NCBI GenBank assembly: GCA_015233565.1
Contig: JADFXM010000049.1
Span: forward strand, 1 to 53,793
DNA from: Candidatus Rifleibacteriota bacterium
GTDB taxonomy: Bacteria > Muiribacteriota > Ozemobacteria > Ozemobacterales > Ozemobacteraceae
Length of the DNA stretch: 53,793 nucleotides
Reading direction: 5' to 3'
The notes beneath the pieces are model-generated. The model was not told where the DNA came from. It saw nothing but the letters and a program-made list of their open reading frames with translations, and ran no database searches. Both the position numbers and the translations under genes were made by a program. How positions within the stretch are numbered: position 1 is the first letter of the stretch; each line of letters opens with the position of its first letter. Below, in pieces: positions 1-9,286 of the stretch.

Positions 1-3000
1 CATAGGAAACATTTACTTTGTCCGGGGAAACAACGCTTTTCAACCAGCCTGATGCGTCATAGGTTAAAGTTGTTACCCCTTTGTCTTCGTCCATTACTGA
101 AATGGGATTTCCAACTATGTCGTAAGAATATTTACGACTGGCTATCAGCTCGCTTGTATTCTTGTTTTTGTGGGACAATTCCAGAACCTGGCCAGCTCTG
201 TCATAAGTAAACTCTGAAATCACCCCTTGCCTTGTTAATGTTGTTACACGCCCAATAAGATCATAGGCATATGAAACGTCATCGCCGGTTTGTGACCAAC
301 CAAATTTGCTTAAGCGATTGGCTTTGTCGTAAATGTATTTGAAAGCGACACCTTCCGGGGAAACTGCAGCAATTCTATTTCCCGAAGCATCATATTGATA
401 ATTCCAAATCTTATTGTAAGGACCGAATTTTTCAGAAAGCAAATCACCGGTTTTTGACCAACTTTTTGTAACAAGAAACCCATAACCCGAACGCGATATT
501 TCTCGCCCTTCAGGGTCATATGCGAAAGTTGCTATGTTACCGCCCGAATAACGAACCTTTGAAAGCAGGTCCGTTTTATTAAACTCATAATCAACTTCGG
601 TTTTTTTCGCAGAAATGGTTTTTGTACAATTTCCTACGGCATCATAAGTAAAAGCTGTCAAACCGCCAACAGGATTAATTTCAGATACTACACGCCCGAC
701 TTGATCGTATTCCCAGCGCCAAACTCGGCCAGCCCCATCTTGAAGACTAACACGTCTGCCAGCTGAATCGTAGCCATAGGAAACAGTTCTGCTTGCGGGG
801 TCGGTTTCACTAATTAAACGATTTCTGGTGTCATAAGAAAAAGTTGTTTCATGCCCTGCAGGGTCTATTACACCAGTCTGTCTACCAATCAGGTCGTAAA
901 CATGTTTTGTTTGTGCCCACAATGGTTCTGTTTGCGAACCAAGGGGAGCCCCTGTTGTTGCAACAGCGCCTAGGGGAACTGTTTCCAGGGTTAGGCGATT
1001 CATTACATCATACCCCATTGTTGCAACAGCACCCAACGGATTTGTTATGGAAAATAGCCTTCCAGCCTGATCATATTTATATTTCCACACTGCACCGATT
1101 GGATCGGTAGAGGTTAATAATTGCCCCACCGAATTATAGGTATTTTTTGTTAGTCTGCCTAAAAAATCACTTTCTTGAATTATTTGTCCAGCTGCGTCAT
1201 AAACAACAGTTTGACTTGCGCCGTCTGGTCTTATTGCTTTTATTTGTCTGTCAAGAGCGTCATATTGCCAAGTCCATGTTGCACCCACAGCATCAGTTGT
1301 TCTTAATAAATTTCCAACTGCGTCGTATTCATTCCCTGTTTTTGAACCATCTGCTCTTTTTATTGTTGTTACACGATCAAGCACGTCATAAGAGTAATAA
1401 GTAAGTCTTCCAAGAGGGTCTTTATCAGTGAGCTTTCGGTTGTTTGAATCGTATGTGGCTTCCCAGCGAGCCCCAGTCGGGTCGATAGTTGCAATGAGTC
1501 TCCCAATTACATCATACTCAAAATTTGTTACTTCACCTAATTCATTAACACGACTAATCAAATTACCTTCAGTATCATAGTTGAAGCCTTCGAACACGCC
1601 GTCTGGATAAATAATTTTATTCAAATTGCCAACTGCATCATATTCAAGCTTAGTGACTTTTTGTAATGGATCTATTTCTGCTATTTTTTGACCTACAGAA
1701 TTATATTCATACGTTAACTTTGAACCATCAGGTCTTTGAAGGGAAATTAAATTGCCATCTAAGTCGTAGGAATAACATGTAGCCCTGTTTAAATTATCCG
1801 TTCGCTTTACCAGATTTCCACATTCATCGTATTCGAGCTCGTACCAACGACCATCTGGCAAAGAAGCTTTAATTAAACGATTGAGATCATCGTATTGAAA
1901 CGTTGTTACTCTGTTAAGTGGGTCACGAGATGATGTTAAATTTCCTCTAAGATCATATAAAAAACTGAAAATACCACCTAATGGATTGGTAATTTTCAGA
2001 AGAAAGTTGCCATCTTTTGAATAATCATATTTGAAAATTTTCCCAAGCGGTGTTGTTAAGGAAGTTCTGTTATTATAGACATCATAAGTATACGATGTAA
2101 TACCTCCCTTAGGATCTGTTTCAGTTATCAAATTAGCTCGAGAATCCCAATTATAAAGCCAGGAAGAACCTAATGTATTTGTTTTCTTTGTAAGTGTGTA
2201 AAATTTCGGGTGATATGCATATTGAGTGACATTTCCTTGAGCATTTGTTTGTGAAACGAGTAAAGAATCAGAGTTATAAGCAAATGTTTCCCGAGCTCCT
2301 TGACTGTTTTCAAAAGAAGTAACAACAAAATCTGACATTGTAAACGTTTTTGTAATATTTTTTGAAGGAACGGAATAATTCACCAATTGCCAACTCGGTG
2401 AAAAATTATATTCGTGAACAGTTCCAACCGGGTCAGTAAAACTAAGATTTCTGTTAATTAAATCCCAGACATAATTGTAAGTTGAGCCCGTGGGGGATGT
2501 CACAGTTGTGGCTCGGCTTTGGGAATATGCAATTGATGTAACTCTGTTTCCGGGCCTTTCAACCTTATTCAACTGGTTGTTAGCGTCGTAAGAATATAAG
2601 GTGCTCCTGCTTAAAGGATCTGTAAATTTAACAAGGTTGCCAAATTGATCGTAAGAGTAATCAACGATACGGTTGGTAGAATCTGTAACTCTAGAAACTA
2701 AACCACTGGAATTATATTCAAAACCAAACCATTGCCCAGCAGGATTAATTTCACGCAGAAGGGTGCCGGAAGCATTGTATTCAAAATTTATTGTAGTGGA
2801 AGCTCCTACGCAATATGTGGTGTTAATCGAAAGAATTTTTCCCTGTTTATTAAAAGACCATGAAGCACCTTGGGGGTTACTAACAGACCATATCCCAGTA
2901 GAAATTGCAACAGAAAGCTTCAGATCGGTCCCATTAACGGGCTTATAAGTTGTTCCTTGTTTATTGTACAAAATCTGGGAGCCATCCGATTTGATAAAGA

Positions 3001-4768
3001 CAACGGAGTTGGCAAGAAATTCCAAATGAGAATTACATGTAGAGCTCCAACCTCTTCCAAAAATCCCAATCTGGGAATCAAGAGAATTGTAAACTCGCAT
3101 AAGATTTATTGGAAGGCGGGAATTTAAGGTTAAATCATTTTCAGAAAGCATATAATTACCTGAAACCAAATTAACCGGATCACCAATACTGGGGGTTGGG
3201 GGGATATTGGAATTATCGGGAATAAACACAGTTGATTTAGGGGCAGTTGATGAAACAGATTTAGGAACCACACTATCTGCTGGATCATTTGAAGCGCTTG
3301 AGGAATTTCCGGTTCCAACGAAAGAGTTTTCTGAAATTTCAACGGAAAATGTCGCTAGAACTTCTTTTGATTCGCCAATTGAGGCGGAAATTTTATGTTG
3401 GCCACTCGCAATTGAAGCGCTTCCATACCATCTACACTCAGCTACAAATTCGTCATTATTTTTTGTTGAAGGTACGGTTGTTATTTTGTCACCATCAACT
3501 TTAAATGTCACACTTCCAATGGCGCTTGTTATAGCTTGAAAAGTTATTGGTGCTTTGTTTCTTCCTACAAGATCCCGAACTAAAACAGATGGGTTTGCTG
3601 AAACAGAAACAACGGAGGCAGGCGACTCCAAGATTTCAAAGGAAACATGCTTGGACAATGGGCCACCAGAATAAGCTTCAAGAGTATAACTTCCTGGGAT
3701 GGGGGTCTCCTCACCCTTAAGAATTCCATCCCAAGTAAATGAAAATGAATCATTTTTAGGTGAATATTCCCCTAAATCAATTGAATTCCATGTTCCGAAA
3801 GGAGTTACATAAAAAGAAATAGTGGCTGGCCCTAATTTATCCATAGTTGCCTGAATCAGAAAGCTTTTCTTATGAATATTAAGATCATCCAGAGAAAATT
3901 GATTAGGGGTAATTGATAAATTTTTAATTGAAGGCAAAAATAAAGAACTTGGTAGTATTATATCGGCGGATTGACTTGCTGAAGTTCCTGGGTTAATGAT
4001 GGAACGAAGGACATACTCCCCCACAGGAAATTTGCTGTAATCAATGCCGTAAAATACTGATTGTATGGAAAAAGAATTGATTCCTAATTGATACGGAGCT
4101 AAAGTCTCGGTTGCTATTAAAAAACTGTTTCCTTTGGAGTTTACGAAAAAAAACTGAGCGGGAAGGCTACTATTAAAATATGGGTCAAATTCTATAAATA
4201 GCATGTAATCATCATCCACTTTAACAATTCTAGGTGGAAATGACGCTAAGGTTGTTCCCCGAAATTTTCCAGAAATAGAGTAAGAACCCCCATTAGGCGG
4301 ATTATCTGGTACACCAGCCTGAGCTTGAGCTATCTGCCCACCTACCCTGAAACCCTCGCAATTATTAAGTCTATATAAATCCGGTGGTGAAATTTGTTTA
4401 AGATGATGAGTTTGGGGGGAATCCCCATAATAAGGAGGGGTGCTATCATAAGTATAGTTCGCTGGTGGTAAAATTAAACCTGCCCCCCAATTGTTTGAGC
4501 CTGGATAATTACCACCCGTTACACAACCAGTAATATCAACAGTTACTGATGAAAAAAAACAATCTAGGTTATAATTATCAAAAGGAATTGAACAGGGAAA
4601 ATATTTCCAAACAGAAAAAGAAGGGCACTCTTGGGTGAGATTATCGGAATAAGAGAATTTTATTTCCACAACTGAAGTTTCGCTGCCGTTAGCTTTTACT
4701 TCATATGAAAACAAAAAAAGAAAAATAAAAACTATAAAAAAAATTCCATTTTTTGTTATTTTTCTCAT
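1..4768 (-). CDS. RHS/YD-repeat secreted protein, partial (C-terminus beyond the window)
   Basis: The frame is open from the ATG at 4768 to base 1, about 1589 codons, and the C-terminus lies outside the window. A hydrophobic signal peptide covers residues 1-26. About 500 residues of beta-rich, Ig-like sequence follow, then a DUF6531-type start (GDPVNLVSGNY, near residue 530) and a long series of YD repeats of the form YDxxGxLxxxxDPxG. RHS/YD repeats are known to build large hollow beta shells, often on the cell surface or around toxins; the role here is unknown. The start has a GGGGG ribosome site inside the end of the upstream secreted gene, only 3 bases away, so the two are probably one operon. 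Residue for residue it parallels the two RHS genes at 48177-53736 but is uninterrupted. The final core and tip are not visible. Confidence 0.9.
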   Translation of the reverse strand, partial: MRKITKNGIFFIVFIFLFLFSYEVKANGSETSVVEIKFSYSDNLTQECPSFSVWKYFPCSIPFDNYNLDCFFSSVTVDITGCVTGGNYPGSNNWGAGLILPPANYTYDSTPPYYGDSPQTHHLKQISPPDLYRLNNCEGFRVGGQIAQAQAGVPDNPPNGGSYSISGKFRGTTLASFPPRIVKVDDDYMLFIEFDPYFNSSLPAQFFFVNSKGNSFLIATETLAPYQLGINSFSIQSVFYGIDYSKFPVGEYVLRSIINPGTSASQSADIILPSSLFLPSIKNLSITPNQFSLDDLNIHKKSFLIQATMDKLGPATISFYVTPFGTWNSIDLGEYSPKNDSFSFTWDGILKGEETPIPGSYTLEAYSGGPLSKHVSFEILESPASVVSVSANPSVLVRDLVGRNKAPITFQAITSAIGSVTFKVDGDKITTVPSTKNNDEFVAECRWYGSASIASGQHKISASIGESKEVLATFSVEISENSFVGTGNSSSASNDPADSVVPKSVSSTAPKSTVFIPDNSNIPPTPSIGDPVNLVSGNYMLSENDLTLNSRLPINLMRVYNSLDSQIGIFGRGWSSTCNSHLEFLANSVVFIKSDGSQILYNKQGTTYKPVNGTDLKLSVAISTGIWSVSNPQGASWSFNKQGKILSINTTYCVGASTTINFEYNASGTLLREINPAGQWFGFEYNSSGLVSRVTDSTNRIVDYSYDQFGNLVKFTDPLSRSTLYSYDANNQLNKVERPGNRVTSIAYSQSRATTVTSPTGSTYNYVWDLINRNLSFTDPVGTVHEYNFSPSWQLVNYSVPSKNITKTFTMSDFVVTSFENSQGARETFAYNSDSLLVSQTNAQGNVTQYAYHPKFYTLTKKTNTLGSSWLYNWDSRANLITETDPKGGITSYTYDVYNNRTSLTTPLGKIFKYDYSKDGNFLLKITNPLGGIFSFLYDLRGNLTSSRDPLNRVTTFQYDDLNRLIKASLPDGRWYELEYDECGNLVKRTDNLNRATCYSYDLDGNLISLQRPDGSKLTYEYNSVGQKIAEIDPLQKVTKLEYDAVGNLNKIIYPDGVFEGFNYDTEGNLISRVNELGEVTNFEYDVIGRLIATIDPTGARWEATYDSNNRKLTDKDPLGRLTYYSYDVLDRVTTIKRADGSKTGNEYDAVGNLLRTTDAVGATWTWQYDALDRQIKAIRPDGASQTVVYDAAGQIIQESDFLGRLTKNTYNSVGQLLTSTDPIGAVWKYKYDQAGRLFSITNPLGAVATMGYDVMNRLTLETVPLGAVATTGAPLGSQTEPLWAQTKHVYDLIGRQTGVIDPAGHETTFSYDTRNRLISETDPASRTVSYGYDSAGRRVSLQDGAGRVWRWEYDQVGRVVSEINPVGGLTAFTYDAVGNCTKTISAKKTEVDYEFNKTDLLSKVRYSGGNIATFAYDPEGREISRSGYGFLVTKSWSKTGDLLSEKFGPYNKIWNYQYDASGNRIAAVSPEGVAFKYIYDKANRLSKFGWSQTGDDVSYAYDLIGRVTTLTRQGVISEFTYDRAGQVLELSHKNKNTSELIASRKYSYDIVGNPISVMDEDKGVTTLTYDASGWLKSVVSPDKVNVSY

Positions 4769-4771
4769 ATT

Positions 4772-5464
4772 TTAATTCCCCCTGCTTGCGTTGATCTGTG
4801 AGGGAACTTTGAATGACATTGGCTGAGAATATTGCCCTGAAAGGCCTGAAACCTTAACTTCTACAATGTAATCCACATCCTGTTTAATCGGGTAATTTAT
4901 TGAAAATTTTGCCTCAGGGGAAGGCGATGAGACAACACCCTCAGCCAAAATTACGTCGGAAGAGTTTTCTTTCAATAGATAAGAAAAATATTTATTAATA
5001 CCATAAAACGGCTTTTCTTGATTAGTTGCTTCAGAAAACGTCTGTAATTGAACCTTTATGAATTTAGCTCGGGAACAAGTTACTACTGAAGGAAGTAAAT
5101 AAACGTCTTTTAATGTTTCTGCGCCAATATAAAGTTGAATATGCAATTTTCCTTGATGAGATAGTAAGGTATTTTTCTCAGGAACAGCCAACAACTTTCC
5201 TTTAATATAATAGTTATTGTCAGCAAGATTTTCCTTTTCAATAATTAATTCAGTAGCAGTATTATCAACAATAGTAATAAATTGGCGACCTATGAATTTG
5301 CCGTTTGCATCCGACGGCAAGGAAATATTTTCTTCCCAATCTTGAGATGTTTCGCCTTGGCCAAGCTTAAAAGTAAAATCCTTAGTTAAGGGCACAGCTA
5401 ATGATGTGCCACAAAAAATAAGAATAAAGCCAAAAACAAATACAATTCTTTTCAAAATAATCAT
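4772..5464 (-). CDS. Secreted protein of unknown function paired with the RHS gene
   Basis: This encodes 230 aa with a typical signal peptide (residues 1-23, hydrophobic core VFGFILIFCG, likely cleavage after SLA). The mature part is rich in beta-prone residues, and its last ~80 residues resemble a fibronectin- or Ig-like strand pattern (VDYIVEVKVSGLSGQYSQP). I recognise no family. It directly precedes the large RHS gene on the same strand with a 3-base gap, so translation is probably coupled. It could be an accessory or chaperone for the RHS protein or an independent exported protein. It is the first gene of this leftward unit; the 218-base gap to the divergent pilN gene must hold both promoters. 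Confidence 0.75.
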   Translation of the reverse strand: MIILKRIVFVFGFILIFCGTSLAVPLTKDFTFKLGQGETSQDWEENISLPSDANGKFIGRQFITIVDNTATELIIEKENLADNNYYIKGKLLAVPEKNTLLSHQGKLHIQLYIGAETLKDVYLLPSVVTCSRAKFIKVQLQTFSEATNQEKPFYGINKYFSYLLKENSSDVILAEGVVSSPSPEAKFSINYPIKQDVDYIVEVKVSGLSGQYSQPMSFKVPSQINASRGN

Positions 5465-5682
5465 CTACCTCTCCCAAAGATTTTTACTCTATTGAGAGTT
5501 TAACAATCTTAATTTCGAAGAGTCAAGATTTTTTAACAAAAGAAATTCTCAAAATTTAGGAAAATGAAGGCGCTTTGTAGCCTCAAATGTCAGGTTTTTC
5601 CTACTGGATTACTAAAAAAAACTAATATCAAAATTCCAAAAATCATGTCAATAAAATAATCTTTTGCCGATAAGCGAAACCA

Positions 5683-6192
5683 ATGTTGAAATTGAATTTA
5701 AAAACCAAGTCAGGCCTTCAAATACACTCAACACCGCTTCTAAAGAAGCTTAATTGGGTGTTTGGTGTTGCACTTCTTTTTCAATTTTTACTATTTTTTT
5801 ATCAAAGATCACAAACCTCCGAACTACGGCTCAAAATAGAAGAGTTGAGAGCAGCATTGCAGAGCCTTGAAGACCGTAAAGCCAAGCTCAAAGAGATAAG
5901 CGCAGATTCAGTCGCTTTGTCGGCAGCGGTACAAGCTCGAAATCAATGGGTTGAAGGACGTATGAATTCGCCAGATAAAATATTGGTTAAACTTGAGCAA
6001 CGGCAGCTTCAAGGAATTCAATTCAAATCTTTCAATGCTTCCAGAAGCGGCGGTTCATTAAAGGTTCTTGCTCCTGATACCGAAAATGCAGTTCAGGTCT
6101 TCAATTCTGTTTTTGCCGGACAATCCGGACGAATGACTGTTGAGGAACAAGCTCAAGGAAAAGCTTTAATAAATTACACATGGACAAGGTAA
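5683..6192 (+). CDS. pilN: PilN-like type IV pilus inner-membrane assembly protein
   Basis: The 169-aa product has the layout of PilN/GspL-C proteins: a short cytoplasmic tail, one membrane segment (about residues 25-43), a coiled coil (about 47-80, SELRLKIEELRAALQSLEDR) and a small periplasmic ferredoxin-like domain. PilN forms the inner-membrane alignment complex with PilM, PilO and PilP and links the platform to the PilQ secretin. Its stop overlaps the next gene (PilO/P-like) by 13 bases, which supports an operon. The usual pilM gene is not in front; the upstream neighbour is the divergent RHS unit. The assignment rests on architecture and gene order, not on a strong sequence signature. 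Confidence 0.72.
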   Translation: MLKLNLKTKSGLQIHSTPLLKKLNWVFGVALLFQFLLFFYQRSQTSELRLKIEELRAALQSLEDRKAKLKEISADSVALSAAVQARNQWVEGRMNSPDKILVKLEQRQLQGIQFKSFNASRSGGSLKVLAPDTENAVQVFNSVFAGQSGRMTVEEQAQGKALINYTWTR

Positions 6193-6965
6193 ATACTATT
6201 GCTATTGTACTAGGAATCACAAATGTTCTTTTTTGGTTCCTGTGCCAACCAGAGGAAATTAAAGAAAACCCTTTCGAAATTCGGGCAAAAATTCAGACTT
6301 TGGAAAATGAAATGCCTGAGCTGGAAAAACTTGCTTCCTGGACCATAAGAGCGGAGCTATGCGTTAAAGATCCTCCTTCACAAGAGCCGAATACACTGCT
6401 TGCTAAATTGAGAGCCATTGCCCAGGGAAACAACTTTTTGATCACCGAGTCCGTAAATCAAGGCGGAGAGCCCAATAAAATAATTATTTCCGGACGAGGC
6501 AATTATAGGGCCGCTGCTGGGCTCGTTAGTGAACTCGATCATAATAAAGCCACTCAAATTGCAAAAATTTCCATGGAATTACGGGATGATAATTTGATTG
6601 AAACTTCTATTGAAGCCATTGTACAAAATGGCGCTTGGTATGGTCAAGCACCTGATAAAGATAAACCGGAACCAATACCGGAAATTTCGACTGCGTTTAT
6701 TTCATTAGGAAAATTTGATTTATTCAACGCACCAAAAGCGGTAGTTTCCCGACCTATACCGCGTTCGGTTGTAAAATATATCGGCTATTACTCCGAACAT
6801 GGGCAAATAACCGTAATACTGGAAGAAAATGGCAAAGTAGTCATGTTAAACAATGATGAGAGCTCACCGGCCGGGAATAAGATTGTTTCTGCGACAGAAG
6901 AAAAAATTGCTCTGGTTAATCAGAGAGGGGCTAAATGGGTAGTTGCAATGGAAAAATTACAATAA
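6180..6965 (+). CDS. pilO: PilO-like protein with a PilP/GspC-like C-terminal domain (probable fusion)
   Basis: This 261-aa protein starts with one membrane segment (residues 5-22), followed by a coiled coil (about 30-55) and a periplasmic alpha/beta domain to about residue 155, the PilO layout. After a Pro-rich hinge (DKDKPEPIPEI) comes a further ~90 residues beginning FISLGKFDLFNAP. In that part short beta strands and the phrase ENGKVVMLNNDE resemble the PilP/GspC HR domain, which docks on the secretin N-domains. One polypeptide may therefore do the work of PilO and PilP, since no separate pilP is present before the secretin gene. It overlaps pilN by 13 bases, and the secretin ORF begins inside its 3' end. 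The PilO part is fairly safe from context; the PilP part is an inference. Confidence 0.65.
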   Translation: MDKVNTIAIVLGITNVLFWFLCQPEEIKENPFEIRAKIQTLENEMPELEKLASWTIRAELCVKDPPSQEPNTLLAKLRAIAQGNNFLITESVNQGGEPNKIIISGRGNYRAAAGLVSELDHNKATQIAKISMELRDDNLIETSIEAIVQNGAWYGQAPDKDKPEPIPEISTAFISLGKFDLFNAPKAVVSRPIPRSVVKYIGYYSEHGQITVILEENGKVVMLNNDESSPAGNKIVSATEEKIALVNQRGAKWVVAMEKLQ

Positions 6966-8698
6966 TAGGCTTTCTTGTGACACTACGAAAGCTTATTATC
7001 AAGCATCCGAAATGTTTTTTAATACTCATTTTTTTTGTTGTCATGGGTTGTTTGCCTCTCAGAACCGTTCATGCCGGAACGTTAAAGCTTGTTGATACCC
7101 CTTTTACCCAAGTTATTGAGCTTTATTCAAAAGCCACCGGAAAAAATGTTTTTCTCGATGAAACTGTACAAAAGAATCGAAAAGTGAATGTTTTCCTGCA
7201 GGGAATGAATATTGCCAAAGCATTCGACATAATAAAAAAAACAATGGGGTTAGAATCATACGAAGTTGGAACCGGGACTATTTTGATTTTTCCACCCGAG
7301 AAAGCCCAGCGATATCGTCCCGAATTGAAACCATGTGTATTGAAAACACCAGAGGGTTTGGATTCAAAATGGGTTGCAGGGTTGCTAAACGGGGTTATAC
7401 CGTCAGTTAAGACTACCTTGCCATTAAAGGATGACAAGTCCATTGTTCTCTTTGGTCCCGATGCGCAAATTGATGATGCCAAAGAGCTTGCCAGAAAACT
7501 TCCTGCTGTTGCCACTAAGCGTATGGAATTAGATATGAGTGAAAATGAAGCTAAATTAGCTGTTCGGGAAATCAAAATGGAAGGGATAGAGGTTGAAGCA
7601 ACTTCTTCCGGCATTGCTTGGATAGGTTCACCAAACTTAGCTGAATCCTTTTTATCCAACCTCATAAAATGGCGGGAAAAGATTCAATGGGGAAAAGTAG
7701 TTTTCACTCCCGAAAACCTTGATCATCAAAAGATAATGAAAGCTGCGGAAGCTACTAAAGGCCGAGCAGTAATCACCGATCTTGGTGGCTCGGGATCCTT
7801 TTTAATTGAAGGACCGGAAAAAGAACGAAACAGGATTTGTGAAATTCTCGATGCTATCGATCGAAATGCAAAATTGCAACGCAAGGAAATTTCCCTGGGT
7901 GAAATTAAACCTGAGGCAGTTAAAGAAGCGGTAAAAGTCGGTGGTCTCGAGGTAGAAAGCCTTGGCGATCAAAGAATGGTGCTTATAGGAAGGCCAAAAG
8001 CTCTAAAAAACGCTGCTGATGTAATACAAACACTGGGAAAAAAACGACAGCAAGTGATGATAAGCTTAATGCTTGTTGAAATTTCCAGATCCAGATCAAA
8101 AGCATTGGGAATAAATTTGGATAAAAACTCTTACAGTTACGGGGAAATCAAGGAATTTCACGGCAAAGACCAGTTACCACTATTACTGAAAGCCCTAGAT
8201 GAAGGCAAGGATGGCCGCATTCTGGCTAAACCAAATTTACGGGTTCTGGAAGGTGAAGAAGCCAGAGTTACAATAGGGGATCGAATTCCTCTTGAAGTGG
8301 CAGCAACAGCACAGACAGATTCCGGTTCAACGTTGAGATTGAATACCCAATTGAGCTGGGTGGACGTTGGAATCAAAATGACAGTTAAGAATCTTTCAGT
8401 AAACCCGGATTTAAGCATTAGAATGGCTCTCAAAGGTGAAGTCAGTTCAGTGGTTTCCTTGACAAGCCAAGGTTACCCCCAGATCAGAACAAGAGAAGCG
8501 GAAAGTATGCTTCGAGTGGAAGATGGTGGCACCGTGATAATGGGCGGCCTTTTTAACAAAGAGAACCTTTCAACCAATGATCGGATTCCTATTCTTTCGC
8601 ACATTCCATTGTTAGGCGGCCTTGCACGAAGCAGAGATAGACAAAATTCAGGAACAGAGATACTGATAGTCGTTACTGCAAAGATTACGAAGGAATAA
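6935..8698 (+). CDS. pilQ: Type IV pilus / type II-III secretion secretin (PilQ-like)
   Basis: The 587-aa product has a signal peptide ending near TVHA, an STN/N0-like domain (about residues 48-115), N1/KH-like repeats (about 120-365) and a C-terminal secretin domain (about 370-587). The secretin domain shows ILAKPNLRVLEGEEARVTIG, the VEDGGTVIMGGLF motif and IPILSHIPLLGGL, which are hallmarks of the family. Secretins form the outer-membrane ring through which the pilus or substrate passes. The ATG at 6935 has a strong GAGAGGGG site 4 bases away and lies inside the preceding gene; a GTG at 6977 would give a more normal signal-peptide length (MTLRKLIIKHPK) and is a real alternative. Length is short for PilQ because no AMIN domain is present. 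It ends the pil unit. Confidence 0.9.
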   Translation: MGSCNGKITIIGFLVTLRKLIIKHPKCFLILIFFVVMGCLPLRTVHAGTLKLVDTPFTQVIELYSKATGKNVFLDETVQKNRKVNVFLQGMNIAKAFDIIKKTMGLESYEVGTGTILIFPPEKAQRYRPELKPCVLKTPEGLDSKWVAGLLNGVIPSVKTTLPLKDDKSIVLFGPDAQIDDAKELARKLPAVATKRMELDMSENEAKLAVREIKMEGIEVEATSSGIAWIGSPNLAESFLSNLIKWREKIQWGKVVFTPENLDHQKIMKAAEATKGRAVITDLGGSGSFLIEGPEKERNRICEILDAIDRNAKLQRKEISLGEIKPEAVKEAVKVGGLEVESLGDQRMVLIGRPKALKNAADVIQTLGKKRQQVMISLMLVEISRSRSKALGINLDKNSYSYGEIKEFHGKDQLPLLLKALDEGKDGRILAKPNLRVLEGEEARVTIGDRIPLEVAATAQTDSGSTLRLNTQLSWVDVGIKMTVKNLSVNPDLSIRMALKGEVSSVVSLTSQGYPQIRTREAESMLRVEDGGTVIMGGLFNKENLSTNDRIPILSHIPLLGGLARSRDRQNSGTEILIVVTAKITKE

Positions 8699-9286
8699 AA
8701 TTCCTATGTGGCTGGTAAATTTACCATCGAGTAGTTATCAATTAAGGCTCAGCAATTATGGGTTTGTGATCTGGAGCAGTTTTTCCATGTCTATGGTTCT
8801 GTTTGATTATCATTTCTTCTGGACAAAAAAAGTAAAAATATGAATTTATACCAATCCCAAAAAATATGGGCATCACCCCAATAACATTGATTTGATCAAA
8901 ATGAAGTTGGATCGGTATATTTTGCGAGAAAAGAAGGAACTTTCATGAAAATAAGGAGCCCTTACTGGAATGGTTGAAGCATTCATTTCTGTCAAACCCA
9001 ACTCCAATTTACGCAGACCTGAAGCACGAAGTAGGTCGGATGAATGAACTAATTGAAATTGGTATTACTGGAAAAAGTAATTATGAAAAAAAAAGTAAGG
9101 CTCAACCGCGACACATTGAAGGTGACTCAGGCCGTGAATTATAATAGATATTCAAACTAAAGCATCGTGAAAGTGCGCATGGGGACTCAAAACCATAATT
9201 GCTGTTAAGGCTATTTGGGGTTTGTTCTTTTCGGGAAAACGTGGTAAAATTTTTGCTCCGTTTAACGCAAATTCTGGAGCAAAAAA
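8699..9286 (+). other. Intergenic region between pilQ and murD, no supported gene
   Basis: This 588-base gap contains no recognisable gene. There is a 45-codon frame at 8706-8843 (MWLVNLPSSSYQLRL...) and an ATG-poor open frame of about 79 codons ending near 9143 (the part LEWLKHSFLSNPTPIYADLK looks protein-like). Neither has a good ribosome site or a family I recognise, so they may be remnants. The murD promoter is expected near 9200-9280. I see no convincing hairpin terminator after pilQ. Confidence 0.4.

Noticed and set aside
2673..3539. Overlapping plus-strand frames of 70-110 codons
   Set aside because: They are antisense to the large RHS gene, whose minus-strand frame is continuous through the whole stretch.
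1..4768. Suspected frameshifts in the left-edge RHS gene, because it shows only as small fragments on the plus strand
   Set aside because: Reading the minus strand codon by codon in several places shows one continuous frame from 4768 to base 1.
8706..8843. 45-codon ORF after pilQ
   Set aside because: No Shine-Dalgarno, no recognisable composition, and similar frames are expected by chance in AT-rich DNA.
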